From CBDCUQ01 sp965222835 (GTDB lineage: Bacteria; Pseudomonadota; Alphaproteobacteria; Rhizobiales; Hyphomicrobiaceae), in assembly GCA_965222835.1 (NCBI GenBank), contig CBDCUQ010000004.1, forward strand, positions 372,001-436,000: a stretch of 64,000 nucleotides of DNA, written 5' to 3'. The notes under the pieces are model-generated. The model was given only the letters and a program-made list of their open reading frames with translations. It had not been told where the DNA came from and did no database searches. The number at the start of each line of letters is the position of its first letter. Within the stretch, counting starts at the first letter, position 1. This document shows, in pieces, positions 1 to 8,674 of this stretch. Made by a program: the position numbers and the translations under genes.

Positions 1-23
1 TTGACCCAGAGAGTAGGGACCGA

Positions 24-797
24 TTACGGCAGAGGTGCAACGGGTAGCACCACCGGCAAATCATCGATATGGCCGATGGTTGCACGAATGCCATAGGCTG
101 CGGCCAAGTGCGGCTCTGTCACAACGTCGCTCGGGGCCCCGCATACCATAACCTTGCCGTCTTTCAGGAGGGCGACGCGATCGCAAAACCGGACTGCGAG
201 CGACAAATCATGCAGGGCGACGGCAATGCCTTTGCCGGCGCGTGCAAGGCGGACGAAATGCTGAAAAAGTTGCAGGCCGTGCGCAGGATCCAGGCCGGAC
301 GCGGGTTCATCGGCGATGAGAAAGCGTGCTTCTTGTGCAAGGGCGCGCGCTAGAAGTACGCGTGCGCGTTCGCCGCCGGATAGTTCGGTTGTGGCGCGTG
401 TGGCGAATCGATCGATGTCCATTGCCGACATGGCTGCATTGATGGCAGTGCAATCCTTTTCGCTTTCGGCTGCGGACGGCGCACGGTGCGGCAATCGGCC
501 CAGCCCGACCAGAGTCCGAACAGACACGGGCCAATGCACGATGCGGTCTTGCGGAAGGTAGGCGATCTCGCGGGCAAGCGCCCGGCGGTCGAGGAGGCGA
601 ATGTCGCGTCCCTCGATGGCAACCGTGCCCTCTTTGGGCACGCGTAGTCCCGCCATGGCTCTTAAGAGCGTGGACTTCCCAGCACCATTGGCGCCTGCAA
701 CGGCGACGATCTCTCCTTTTTTGATTTCGAGAGAGGCTTCATCGAGAACGCTCCGTCCGCCAAGCTCGACATGGATGTTTTTGGCTTCGAGGCTCAT
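24..797 (-). CDS. btuD: Cobalamin/heme-type ABC importer ATPase (BtuD-like)
   Basis: ATPase of a class II ABC importer; it should power uptake of a corrinoid across the inner membrane with the permease just upstream. The protein (257 aa from the chosen start) has a Walker A motif GANGAGKST near residue 35, the ABC signature LSGGE, the Walker B segment ending LIADEP, and a switch histidine in ALHDLS. An in-frame start 36 bases further out exists, but the ATG at 797 forms an ATGA overlap with the permease stop, which argues for translational coupling. B12 rather than heme or siderophore specificity is inferred from the riboswitch at the head of the locus. Confidence 0.85.
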   Translation of the reverse strand: MSLEAKNIHVELGGRSVLDEASLEIKKGEIVAVAGANGAGKSTLLRAMAGLRVPKEGTVAIEGRDIRLLDRRALAREIAYLPQDRIVHWPVSVRTLVGLGRLPHRAPSAAESEKDCTAINAAMSAMDIDRFATRATTELSGGERARVLLARALAQEARFLIADEPASGLDPAHGLQLFQHFVRLARAGKGIAVALHDLSLAVRFCDRVALLKDGKVMVCGAPSDVVTEPHLAAAYGIRATIGHIDDLPVVLPVAPLP

Positions 798-1762
798 GGA
801 CCAAGCTCCCGCCGGGTGCGCAAGACGAGCCACAAAAAGAAGGGCGCGCCGATGAGCGCGGTCACAACGCCGAGTCGTAAGTCGCCGGCTGGCGATAAGA
901 GCCGGAGGGCGATATCGGCGAAGAGCACGAGTGCTGCGCCTCCCATGAAGCTCGGGATGAGAAGCTGGCCCGGCTCGTTGCCTGTATAGGGACGCAGGAG
1001 GTGCGGGACAACAAGACCGACGAATCCGATGGCGCCAGCGACGGCGGTTGCGGCGCCGACGGCGAGTGCCGTTCCGGCAATGACCCGGTTGCGCAGCGAT
1101 CCTAAATCGACGCCAATGTTTTCGGCGGCATCTTCACCAAGGGTCAGGGCGTCCAGGGCGCGGCGTGTGGTTAGCAACGTGAGGCAGCCGGCGAGAATGA
1201 GCGGTGCGGCGAGCCAGACGTGTGCCAGGCTGCGATCGGTCAGCGATCCCATTAGCCAGTAGAGCATTTCCGATGCGGCAAAGGGATTGGGAGCGAGATT
1301 AAGGGCGAGTGTGGTCAAGGCTGCCGTTAGTGCCGATACGGCGATGCCTGCGAGGATGAGGGTGAGGGGCCCAGCAAGCTCTCCGGCAAGGAGCATGATG
1401 GCAAAGGTTGCTATCCCGCCACCCAGAAGGCCGCCAAGGGGGAGCGCAAGTGGCAGCACGCCGGCGGCTCCGGAGTGTATGGCTGTTACGGCGCCGAGGG
1501 CGGCCCCGCCCGAGACGCCCATGAGCCCCGGCTCGGCCAAGGGGTTGCGCAGGTATCCCTGCAGGACAGCGCCCGCCAGGCCCAATGCTCCGCCAATTAG
1601 GAAACCAAGGAGCGCGCGCGGCAACCTGATCTCGAGAAACACCAATCGCGCCGCGTCCGACCCTCGCGGTAGACCGATGCCGCTCGGTCCAATCAGGAGA
1701 GAGCCAGCAAATCCTGCGATCGCCGCGACTGCGACCAGCGTTGCGACTGAGACGCGTGTCAT
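794..1762 (-). CDS. btuC: FecCD/BtuC-family ABC importer permease
   Basis: Inner-membrane permease of the FecCD family (322 aa), very hydrophobic with about ten likely transmembrane segments. Family hallmarks are visible: the early SGLL/RLPRALLGFLIGG region, LAEPGLMGVSGGAALGA, and the conserved GFVGLVVPHLLRP stretch near the C-terminus that docks with the ATPase. The ATG at 1762 overlaps the stop of the binding-protein gene as ATGA, so it is preferred over a start 81 bases upstream. It sits between btuF and btuD in one minus-strand operon. Cobalamin as substrate is inferred from context. Confidence 0.87.
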   Translation of the reverse strand: MTRVSVATLVAVAAIAGFAGSLLIGPSGIGLPRGSDAARLVFLEIRLPRALLGFLIGGALGLAGAVLQGYLRNPLAEPGLMGVSGGAALGAVTAIHSGAAGVLPLALPLGGLLGGGIATFAIMLLAGELAGPLTLILAGIAVSALTAALTTLALNLAPNPFAASEMLYWLMGSLTDRSLAHVWLAAPLILAGCLTLLTTRRALDALTLGEDAAENIGVDLGSLRNRVIAGTALAVGAATAVAGAIGFVGLVVPHLLRPYTGNEPGQLLIPSFMGGAALVLFADIALRLLSPAGDLRLGVVTALIGAPFFLWLVLRTRRELGP

Positions 1763-2622
1763 GGTGTGCTCCAGCTTTGCAGAAGTCTGGAGCGTGCCAC
1801 GGTAAGCCGTTCGACGGCTTCGACGGTTCTCTGGGTGCCGCACAGCCAGAGCGGCATCGGCAGGTTTATGCTGGGTGTCTTTTCGGTGATGGCTGCCAAA
1901 GCCGGGTGACGAAGGTTGTCGCCAAGCACCGTGCGGAAATTGTCCGGTGTGTGCGCGAAGACGATCAGATCGGGCGGATTGAGTACCAGCATTTCGAGGG
2001 GGAGGCGGCCGCCGGGTCCCAATTTTCGTTCGGCGGCCAAATTTCTCATTCCGGCCGTGCTTACGATTTCGTCCAACAGGCTTCCTGGTCCAGATGCTAG
2101 GCTGTTGACTTGATAAGAGATAACTGTCGGTTTTTTGCCAGATGTAGTCGCTTTCGCGGCTGCGAGGCGGGCGTCGAAGCTTCGGACGAGCTCGTCTCCG
2201 CGCGCCTCCTCTCCGGTTGCGCTGGCGATCAAGCGAATGACCATTCGAATTTCGTCGAATGTTGATGCCAGTGGGACCTCGACAACACGTGTGCCGAGGC
2301 GCTGCAACATGCCGCGCGTTATGGGCGTGGAGTATTCTCCAACGAGGACGAGGTCGGGCTTGAGCGCAATAACCTCTTCGGCTGAACCACGAACTGACGG
2401 AAAACTTCGTGCTTCTTCAACACTTGTCGACATGATTGGATCGCGTGCCAGAAAACTCAGGGCTGCGATGCGGTCGCGGGGGACAAGATCCAGAAGGATT
2501 TGATCTGTACATAGATTGAGAGAGATGATGCGCTGGGCCGGCTCTGCCTTTGTGGCTGTGGTTGCCGCGCCGATCATGAGAAGGAGCACGACGAGAAGGG
2601 ACCCGGCGGGGCATCCACTCAT
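1759..2622 (-). CDS. btuF: Periplasmic corrinoid-binding protein (BtuF-like)
   Basis: Cluster-type periplasmic binding protein of an ABC importer, 287 aa from the chosen ATG. The N-terminus is a classical signal peptide with a hydrophobic core (LLVVLLLMIGAATTA) and a likely cleavage site after TKA, which decides the start; a longer reading frame upstream would bury this signal. The mature part begins AQRIISLNLCTDQILLDLV, typical of the BtuF/FhuD-like fold that delivers ligand to FecCD permeases. It follows btuB after 139 bases that contain a strong hairpin. Specificity for cobalamin is inferred from the riboswitch and the btuB-like receptor. Confidence 0.82.
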   Translation of the reverse strand: MSGCPAGSLLVVLLLMIGAATTATKAEPAQRIISLNLCTDQILLDLVPRDRIAALSFLARDPIMSTSVEEARSFPSVRGSAEEVIALKPDLVLVGEYSTPITRGMLQRLGTRVVEVPLASTFDEIRMVIRLIASATGEEARGDELVRSFDARLAAAKATTSGKKPTVISYQVNSLASGPGSLLDEIVSTAGMRNLAAERKLGPGGRLPLEMLVLNPPDLIVFAHTPDNFRTVLGDNLRHPALAAITEKTPSINLPMPLWLCGTQRTVEAVERLTVARSRLLQSWSTP

Positions 2623-2701
2623 CGCTTTCGCGACGTGCTTCCTTGGTCGTGTCACGGCTTGGTGCCTGTCCCTGTAGGTACGGCCAACAGAATTAGAACA
2701 G

Positions 2702-2728
2702 GGATGGCCGGGATATGCCCGGCCATCC
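2702..2728 (-). terminator. Strong hairpin between btuB and btuF
   Basis: A perfect 11-base inverted repeat (GGATGGCCGGG, five-base loop, CCCGGCCATCC) lies in the 139-base gap between btuB and btuF. On the minus strand it is followed by a weakly T-rich run (CTGTTCTAATTCTGTT), so it could be a partial terminator or an mRNA-stabilising end that sets receptor and transporter expression at different levels. Confidence 0.5.
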
Positions 2729-2761
2729 TGTGTCGCGATTTGCACACGCGCGCTGCGCGAT

Positions 2762-4945
2762 CTATTTGTCCGCGACCCAGGCCGCGGTTGATGAGTCTTC
2801 GAGCTTCAAACGTACGCTTGCGTAAGCCGCTGCACCCGCGGTCTGGTAGCCGAACACTTCCGTATAATCCTCGTCGAGTAGATTCTCTACCCGGCCATAG
2901 AGTTCGACACCAGGTGTCAGCTTGTAGGCACCGGCGAGGGTGACGAGCCAAAAACTGTCGAGCTCTGCGCGTGTGATGGCGGGATCGAAGAAGTTGAAGG
3001 CGTTGTCGTCGGTCTCGCCATTGTAGATGGCCGCCAGATTGAGATTGCCGCGGCCATGGTCGAATGTGTAGTTCGCATCGATCCGCCCCGTATGCTCGGG
3101 CCGGCGCACTTCGCGCAGGCCATCGGGTTGGCGGGCATCGAGGTAGGTGTAAGCGGCGCCAAGCGTAACCCCGTCTGCGATCCGGATCCGGCCTGTAACC
3201 TCGATACCTTCGCGTGTGCTTTCGCCGTCGAGATTGACGGACGTGATTAGCGGAAAGTTGGAAAAGTCGTCGACGATTTCATCCTTCAAGTTGGCCTCGA
3301 AGTAGGTGACGTCGATGACGGCGCGACCGCCGAGAAACGTTACTTCAACGCCAGCGTCCCAACCAAACGAGGTCTCGGGCTGGAGTGCCGGATTGGGCGT
3401 AAACCGGAAGAACGTTCCGAAGAGCTCGCCGAAGCTTGGATATTTGATGCCGGTACCGGCGCTGCCATGCAGCCGCAGTCCGGTTCCGGGAATCTTGAGT
3501 GCACCCTGGGCGCGCCAGCTCGTAAACTCGCCGAAGACATCGCTGTCATCACGGCGGACGGTTCCGCCGAGGAAGAGTGTGTCGAAATACTCGCCTCTCA
3601 GTTCGCCGGCAATGCTGTCTCGGTTCCGTTCGCGCAGAATGTTGTCGCCGGAAATCTGCTGAAAGGTTTCGTGCTGGTCTTCAACGAGGCCGGTTACGTA
3701 ATGCCGGACGCCCGGAACGCCCGGCGCGTCGATGCGCAGCGTGCTGGTATAGCCATAAGTTAGCCGCCGGTCTTCGGCCTCAAGGAAGATGGGAAAAAAG
3801 CCCTGATCGTTGTCCTGGGTGTCGGTTTCGGCGCGGGAAACGTGAACCTGATGCACCCAAGCGCCGTCGAACGTGTCGAGGGTGGCCGCGAGTTTTGCGA
3901 TTCTTACCTTGGTTTGGAAAACCGAGAGATTATCCGACGTCGTGTTGAAGCCGGCCGCATCGATACCATCGAAACCGTCGCGGTCGCCGGCGTTCTGTGC
4001 GTGGCGGAAGACACCGTCGATCTTTAGGTTTTCCAGAACCCGTATGCCGCCCTTTGCCGTGAAGTTTGTGATCGTGTTGCCGTCATCCTCGTTGCCGAAG
4101 GCCGCAATGTTAAAGCCATCGGTTTCGCGGCGCTGGTAGGTGATGGCGGCGTGCGCGTTGTCGTTGCCGCCTGAGACCTGCAGCACGATTTCTTGTGAAT
4201 CGAAACGTCCTGCTTCGCCGGAGGCGCGAAGGGTGAGCGGACCTTTGCCCGATGTGGTGATGATGTTTACGACACCCGCAAGTGCGTTCGATCCATAAAG
4301 CCCGCTCTGCGGGCCCTTCAGGACTTCGATACGCTCGATGTCGTGTGCGGACAGGTTGGCAAAGTCGAAGATTCCACTGATACCGGGGTTGACCTCCACG
4401 CCGTCGATCAACACGAGCGTCTGATTGCTTTCGGCGCCGCGGATTCGCACGACCGTCTCGTTTCCGACACCGCCTGTGCGGCTCACGTAGACGCCCGGCA
4501 GGCTCCTCAAAGCGTCGCCAGCCGTCTTGATCTGGCGCTGGCGGAGCTCACGGCCGGTCACGACGGCAACTGCTGTTCCTTGTTCGGAGATGAGCTGTGT
4601 TCCCGATCCGGACTCGATTGAACCTTGACCAGTGCTGGCGGTCGCGGCATTGCCTTCGACGGACGGTGCGCCATCGACCGGCGTTCCGCTTCCGACATTT
4701 GGACTGGCGACCGGCGACGGGGTTTGGGTGCCAATCTGCGTTGACGCCTTTTTTGCCTTATTTGTCGGGCTGACGGCAATACTGGCGCCTTCGACGATGA
4801 CTTCCGGAAGAAGGGCCTCATCGTTGAGCGTGGCATCTTGTGCGGATGCGCCTGACGTTATGGTCGTTGAGGTCAGGAGCGCCAGAGTGGCGCGCTTTGC
4901 GGTACTCCAGACACGTGTTGAAGATTGTGATGGATTCGGCTGCAT
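2762..4945 (-). CDS. btuB: TonB-dependent outer-membrane receptor (BtuB-like)
   Basis: A 727-aa TonB-dependent outer-membrane receptor. It has a signal peptide ending near ASA-QD (about residue 35), a likely TonB box around LPEVIVEGAS, then an unusually long Ser/Thr/Pro/Gly-rich linker of about 65 residues before the plug domain. The plug begins near VVTGRELRQRQIKTAGDALR and contains VRIRGAESNQTLVLIDG and the IERIEVLKGPQSGLYGSNA segment. The rest is a beta-barrel, with a final aromatic-containing strand. It is the first gene after a cobalamin riboswitch and is followed by btuFCD, so corrinoid uptake is the best reading. The family also includes siderophore receptors. Confidence 0.87.
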   Translation of the reverse strand: MQPNPSQSSTRVWSTAKRATLALLTSTTITSGASAQDATLNDEALLPEVIVEGASIAVSPTNKAKKASTQIGTQTPSPVASPNVGSGTPVDGAPSVEGNAATASTGQGSIESGSGTQLISEQGTAVAVVTGRELRQRQIKTAGDALRSLPGVYVSRTGGVGNETVVRIRGAESNQTLVLIDGVEVNPGISGIFDFANLSAHDIERIEVLKGPQSGLYGSNALAGVVNIITTSGKGPLTLRASGEAGRFDSQEIVLQVSGGNDNAHAAITYQRRETDGFNIAAFGNEDDGNTITNFTAKGGIRVLENLKIDGVFRHAQNAGDRDGFDGIDAAGFNTTSDNLSVFQTKVRIAKLAATLDTFDGAWVHQVHVSRAETDTQDNDQGFFPIFLEAEDRRLTYGYTSTLRIDAPGVPGVRHYVTGLVEDQHETFQQISGDNILRERNRDSIAGELRGEYFDTLFLGGTVRRDDSDVFGEFTSWRAQGALKIPGTGLRLHGSAGTGIKYPSFGELFGTFFRFTPNPALQPETSFGWDAGVEVTFLGGRAVIDVTYFEANLKDEIVDDFSNFPLITSVNLDGESTREGIEVTGRIRIADGVTLGAAYTYLDARQPDGLREVRRPEHTGRIDANYTFDHGRGNLNLAAIYNGETDDNAFNFFDPAITRAELDSFWLVTLAGAYKLTPGVELYGRVENLLDEDYTEVFGYQTAGAAAYASVRLKLEDSSTAAWVADK

Positions 4946-5027
4946 GGGTTCCCCGTTCGCAAGCTAATGGACGAGGAGACACGGGGCCGGAAACGCGAGA
5001 CGTGTTACGCCTTAAACATCGATAATA

Positions 5028-5058
5028 ACGCACACAATGGCTGTGCGTGACGCACAGC
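5028..5058 (-). promoter_or_regulatory. Two mutually exclusive hairpins in the btuB leader
   Basis: On the minus strand, arm 5042-5048 can pair in two ways. One hairpin is the near-palindrome 5040-5058 (GCTGTGCGT and ACGCACAGC around one base). The other pairs 5042-5048 with 5028-5034 (ACGCACA and TGTGCGT) and is followed by TATTATC. They cannot form together. This would suit the expression platform of the upstream cobalamin riboswitch, although the T-run is weak. The 19-base palindrome could instead be a protein operator. Confidence 0.4.
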
Positions 5059-5189
5059 ACGGAGACCATTCGTTTTAGCTACGAACAGAGACCCTCGGCA
5101 TTCCTGACGTGCCTCCCCCCTGGTTACACATCAGCCGCCACTACGGGTTTTCCGCTCCTCCGCGCGCCCCGCACGAGGGATGGGCAGCT

Positions 5190-5380
5190 TGTGCCGGCAG
5201 GTCTCCTGGCTTGCGGCTCAGGCGCCCCCTTCGGCCTTCCCGAAGAGCCCCTTTGGGTCTTCAGTGGCGTTATGCGAAGGTGGCTTGCCGCTTACAGTTG
5301 CGGGGGCAGCCGTGGCGTCGGCGCATGGCCTCACCACGTTCCCTTTTCACCCGTGGGCTTTCGCCCCTCGGGAACCGTCA
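5190..5380 (-). promoter_or_regulatory. Cobalamin (B12) riboswitch
   Basis: Read on the minus strand, this leader carries the hallmarks of the cobalamin aptamer in order: a GGTTCC start near 5376, a GAGGGGCGAAAGCCC-type stem, AAAGGGAAC, GGTGAGG, GGCTGCCCCCGCAACTGTA, GCCACTG, GGGAAGG, and finally the B12 box AGCCAGGAGACCTGCC at about 5195-5212. It lies roughly 245 bases upstream of the btuB start. In this class, adenosyl- or methylcobalamin binding lowers expression of the downstream uptake genes, which fits btuB-btuFCD. Confidence 0.95.
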
Positions 5381-5542
5381 CGGGGGTCAAAGAAGCGGTT
5401 ATGCTCTCATCTGTCAAGCGGTGCGGCCAATGGCCCATTTCTTTGTATGCCGATGTGTGACGTTTGAAACCGTGTTGCTCTCATCGGTCGAAGTCCTTTA
5501 TTCCGTTGACTTCACGGTCCCTTCCATCTCATCCGAGAGCGC

Positions 5543-6730
5543 ATGTCCAAAGGTCCGACAATTCTCCAAATCATTCCCGAGCTCGACACGGGGGGTGCGG
5601 AGCTATCAACGCTTGAGATCGCCAGTGCCGTGGTTTCTGCGGGTGGGCGGGCGTTGGTGTTGTCGGAGGGCGGCCGGCTGGTCGCTCGGATCGAAAAGGC
5701 GGGCGGCGTGTTCATACCGTTTCCAGCGGCAACAAAAAATCCGCTGCGAATACTCTGGAACGCACGGCGTATTGCGGACTTTGTGCGGGAGGAGAGCGTC
5801 GATCTCATTCACGCTCGAAGCCGTGCGCCCGCGTGGAGTGCGCTTATGGCTGCGCGGGACACCGGTGTTCCTTTTGTCACGACGTATCATGGCGCCTACA
5901 ACGAGACGAACGCGTTGAAGCGCTGGTACAACAGCGTCATGGCGCGGGGCGATATCGTTATCGCGAATTCTTGCTACACGCGGGACCTCATTCAGGCACG
6001 CTACGGAACGGATAGCGGCAAGGTCCGCGTCATCTACCGCGGCGTTGATGGCGAAACCTTTGATCCTGGTCGTGTATCGGATGCGCGGGTTGCGGCTTTA
6101 CGAGAGAGTTGGAAATTGGGCGCGGGCGCACGCATCATTCTTCAGGCCGCCCGTCTGACCGGTTGGAAAGGGCAGAGCGTCGTTGTTGAGGCAATGCGGC
6201 TCCTGAAGGCCCGTGGTCAGCTTGGCGATGCGGTTGTCGTCATGGCTGGCGACGCTCAGGGGCGATCGGACTATGTGAGCCAACTTCGAAACCAAATCGC
6301 GGCGAACGGTCTCGAGCACCGCGTACTTCTGGTAGGCCATGTCGATGACATTCCGGCCGCGTTCAAAGCGGCGCATCTTGCGGTCGTCGCGTCGACAGAA
6401 CCCGAAGCTTTTGGGCGCGCCGCGACGGAAGCTCAAGCGATGGCGTGTCCGGTTATCGCGACCCGCCTTGGGGCGCCACCTGAGACCGTTCTTTCGGGGC
6501 CTGAGATGCCTCAAGACAAGAGAACCGGTTGGCTGGTGCCGCCGTCGGAGGCTGAGGCGTTGGCGGGGGCTATGGCTGAAGCTCTTACTCTCGATCTTGC
6601 GTCGCGCGCTGACATGGGAGGTCGTGCCCGCGCGCATGTTCTTTCCGCGTTTGCTCTCGAGACCATGCGCCGTCAGACGCTCGACGTCTATGAAGAGCTG
6701 CTCGGACAGAAATTCGAACAGGCTGCGTAG
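5543..6730 (+). CDS. GT4-family glycosyltransferase
   Basis: A 395-aa retaining glycosyltransferase of the GT4 / GT-B fold that transfers a sugar from an activated donor, probably to a lipid-linked or cell-surface acceptor. The N-terminal domain shows IIPELDTGGAELSTLEIA with the glycine-rich acceptor loop, and DLIHARSRAPAWSA. The C-terminal donor domain begins near VIYRGVD and includes ILQAARLTGWKGQ and the EPEAFGRAATEAQAMACPV block with the conserved Glu residues. No signal peptide or membrane segment is apparent, so it probably acts at the cytoplasmic face. It stands alone, divergent from the B12 riboswitch. The substrate cannot be read from sequence. Confidence 0.85.
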   Translation: MSKGPTILQIIPELDTGGAELSTLEIASAVVSAGGRALVLSEGGRLVARIEKAGGVFIPFPAATKNPLRILWNARRIADFVREESVDLIHARSRAPAWSALMAARDTGVPFVTTYHGAYNETNALKRWYNSVMARGDIVIANSCYTRDLIQARYGTDSGKVRVIYRGVDGETFDPGRVSDARVAALRESWKLGAGARIILQAARLTGWKGQSVVVEAMRLLKARGQLGDAVVVMAGDAQGRSDYVSQLRNQIAANGLEHRVLLVGHVDDIPAAFKAAHLAVVASTEPEAFGRAATEAQAMACPVIATRLGAPPETVLSGPEMPQDKRTGWLVPPSEAEALAGAMAEALTLDLASRADMGGRARAHVLSAFALETMRRQTLDVYEELLGQKFEQAA

Positions 6731-6745
6731 GACAGAGCCGCCTTA

Positions 6746-8578
6746 TCAGCCTTCGAGTTCGCCGCGCAGCATTTCGAGTTCCAACCACCGGTCTTCAGCG
6801 TCGGACAGTTCAGCTTGGAGGCGGCTCAGCTTTGTCGTCGTGTCTGTAAACGATTTGGGATCTTTGGCATAAAGCGCGGGGTCTGCAATGGCGGTTTGAA
6901 GCGCGGAGATCTCCTTCTGCAGACGTTCGATTTCGGCTGGAAGGGTTTCGAGGGCGTGTTTTTCCTTGAATGATAACTTTCGTTTTGTTCGTGCTGCTCC
7001 GCTGGAAGCTTTGCTTTTCGTGCGTCGTGCGGCCTGCGGCGTATCTGCTTTCTTGGAGAACGTGCTGGCTGGCGCCTCCCATGCCGGGGGCGTGGCGCGC
7101 TGCGCCAGCATGTCCGCATAGCCGCCCGCGTATTCGATCCAGCGGCCATCTCCTTCTGCAACGATGACACTTGTTACCACCCGATCGAGGAAGTCACGGT
7201 CATGGCTTACGAGCAGCACGGTTCCGGCGTAGTCGGCAAGCAGCTCTTGCAACAGATCCAGTGTTTCGAGATCAAGATCGTTAGTAGGTTCGTCGAGCAC
7301 GAGCACATTGGAGGGTTTTGCAAGGGCGCGGGCGAGCATCAGGCGGGCGCGCTGACCGCCTGACAAAACGCTCAACGGCGAGCGGGCTTGTTCGGGTTGG
7401 AACAGGAAATCTTTCATGTAGCTCGCAACATGGCGGGCTTTGCCGTTGATCACGACCTGATCACCGCGCCCGCCCGTCAATGCATCGGCGACCGTCCAAT
7501 CGGGGCGCAGTTCGTCTCGGCGTTGGTCGAGCGAGACGAGTGCGAGGCTTTCACCAAGGCGCACGGTTCCTTCATCGGGCGGCATGTCTCCGGTGAGAAT
7601 CTTGAGAAGCGTCGTCTTGCCCGTGCCGTTCGGTCCCACGAGTCCGACGCGGTCGCCGCGCAGGATGCGCGTCGAAAAGTTCTTTATGACGGTTCTTTCA
7701 CCGAACGACTTTGAAACGGCCGCGGCTTCGACGATCAGCCGGCTGGATTGACCGGCGCCGGCTGCGGCAAGTTGCACGTTTCCTTGAACCTTGCGCTGCT
7801 CGCGGCGTTCTTTACGCATGGCCGCGAGTTCGCGCACGCGGCGCATATTGCGCTTGCGCCGGGCGGTCACGCCGCCATGCATCCACTTGTTCTCGCGCAC
7901 GATCTTGCGGTCGAGCTTATGCCGGTCCCGCTCTTCCTGATCCAACACGTCGTCGCGCCAGGCTTCAAAGGCGGCAAACCCTTTTTCGAGGCGTCGCACC
8001 CTGCCGCGGTCGAGCCAGACCGTGGTCTTTGAGATTGTTTCGAGAAAACGGCGATCATGACTGATGAGCACAAGGGCGCCTTTGCGCGAGAGAAGCGTAC
8101 GCTCCAGCCAGAGAATGGCGGGAAGGTCGAGATGGTTGGTCGGCTCGTCGAACAACAGAACATCGGGTTGCGAGACAAGGACGTTGGCCAGGGCTACGCG
8201 GCGCGCTTCACCGCCAGAGATTTGTTCAAGATCTTCCGATCCTGCGAGGCCAAGATCCGTCAGGAGCGTTTGTGCCGTGTGGTGATCATCGGTTGGGCCG
8301 AGGCCAGATTGGACGTACGAGAGCGCTGTCCTGTGTTCTGAGAAATCCGGTTCCTGCGGCAAATACCGGACCGACACGGACGGATGGGCAAATCGTTCGC
8401 CGCGGTCGGGCTCAGTGAGGCCGGCGGCAATCTTGAGAAGGGTCGACTTACCTGATCCGTTGCGTCCGACCAAGCAGATGCGATCACCGGGTTCGACGGA
8501 AAGTTCTGCGCCCTCGAGGAGTGGGGCGCCTCCGAAAGAGATGTGGATGTCGGAAAGTGTGAGGAGGGGCGCGGCCAC
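6746..8578 (-). CDS. uup: ABC-F family ATPase (Uup-like)
   Basis: A soluble twin-cassette ABC-F ATPase of 610 aa with no membrane segments. Two nucleotide-binding domains are seen: Walker A GRNGSGKST near residue 40 with signature ISGGEARRVALA, and GPNGTGKTT near residue 315 with signature LSGGQRARLMLA. They are joined by a charged arm-like linker rich in Arg and Lys. The C-terminal 80 residues form a likely coiled coil (LPAEIERLQKEISALQ), which is typical of Uup and links it to DNA or ribosome. ABC-F proteins act in ribosome rescue and genome stability. The gene converges with the glycosyltransferase, 15 bases between stops. Confidence 0.9.
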   Translation of the reverse strand: MAAPLLTLSDIHISFGGAPLLEGAELSVEPGDRICLVGRNGSGKSTLLKIAAGLTEPDRGERFAHPSVSVRYLPQEPDFSEHRTALSYVQSGLGPTDDHHTAQTLLTDLGLAGSEDLEQISGGEARRVALANVLVSQPDVLLFDEPTNHLDLPAILWLERTLLSRKGALVLISHDRRFLETISKTTVWLDRGRVRRLEKGFAAFEAWRDDVLDQEERDRHKLDRKIVRENKWMHGGVTARRKRNMRRVRELAAMRKERREQRKVQGNVQLAAAGAGQSSRLIVEAAAVSKSFGERTVIKNFSTRILRGDRVGLVGPNGTGKTTLLKILTGDMPPDEGTVRLGESLALVSLDQRRDELRPDWTVADALTGGRGDQVVINGKARHVASYMKDFLFQPEQARSPLSVLSGGQRARLMLARALAKPSNVLVLDEPTNDLDLETLDLLQELLADYAGTVLLVSHDRDFLDRVVTSVIVAEGDGRWIEYAGGYADMLAQRATPPAWEAPASTFSKKADTPQAARRTKSKASSGAARTKRKLSFKEKHALETLPAEIERLQKEISALQTAIADPALYAKDPKSFTDTTTKLSRLQAELSDAEDRWLELEMLRGELEG

Positions 8579-8674
8579 AGGTTCTGCTTTGGTTGGAGTT
8601 TTTTGGGCTCAATACCTTGCGGCGTGTTCTCCGACAACGAGAGAGTCCCTTTGAGCCCGGCAGGGACCCCGTTT

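Noticed and set aside
5109..5918. 269-codon plus-strand frame across the riboswitch and into the glycosyltransferase
   Set aside because: It overlaps the conserved B12 aptamer and the start of a clear GT4 gene in another frame, and its product is Arg/Cys-rich nonsense.
8645..8667. Inverted repeat GTCCCT/AGGGAC after marC as a terminator
   Set aside because: Only a six-base stem with no T-run on either strand.
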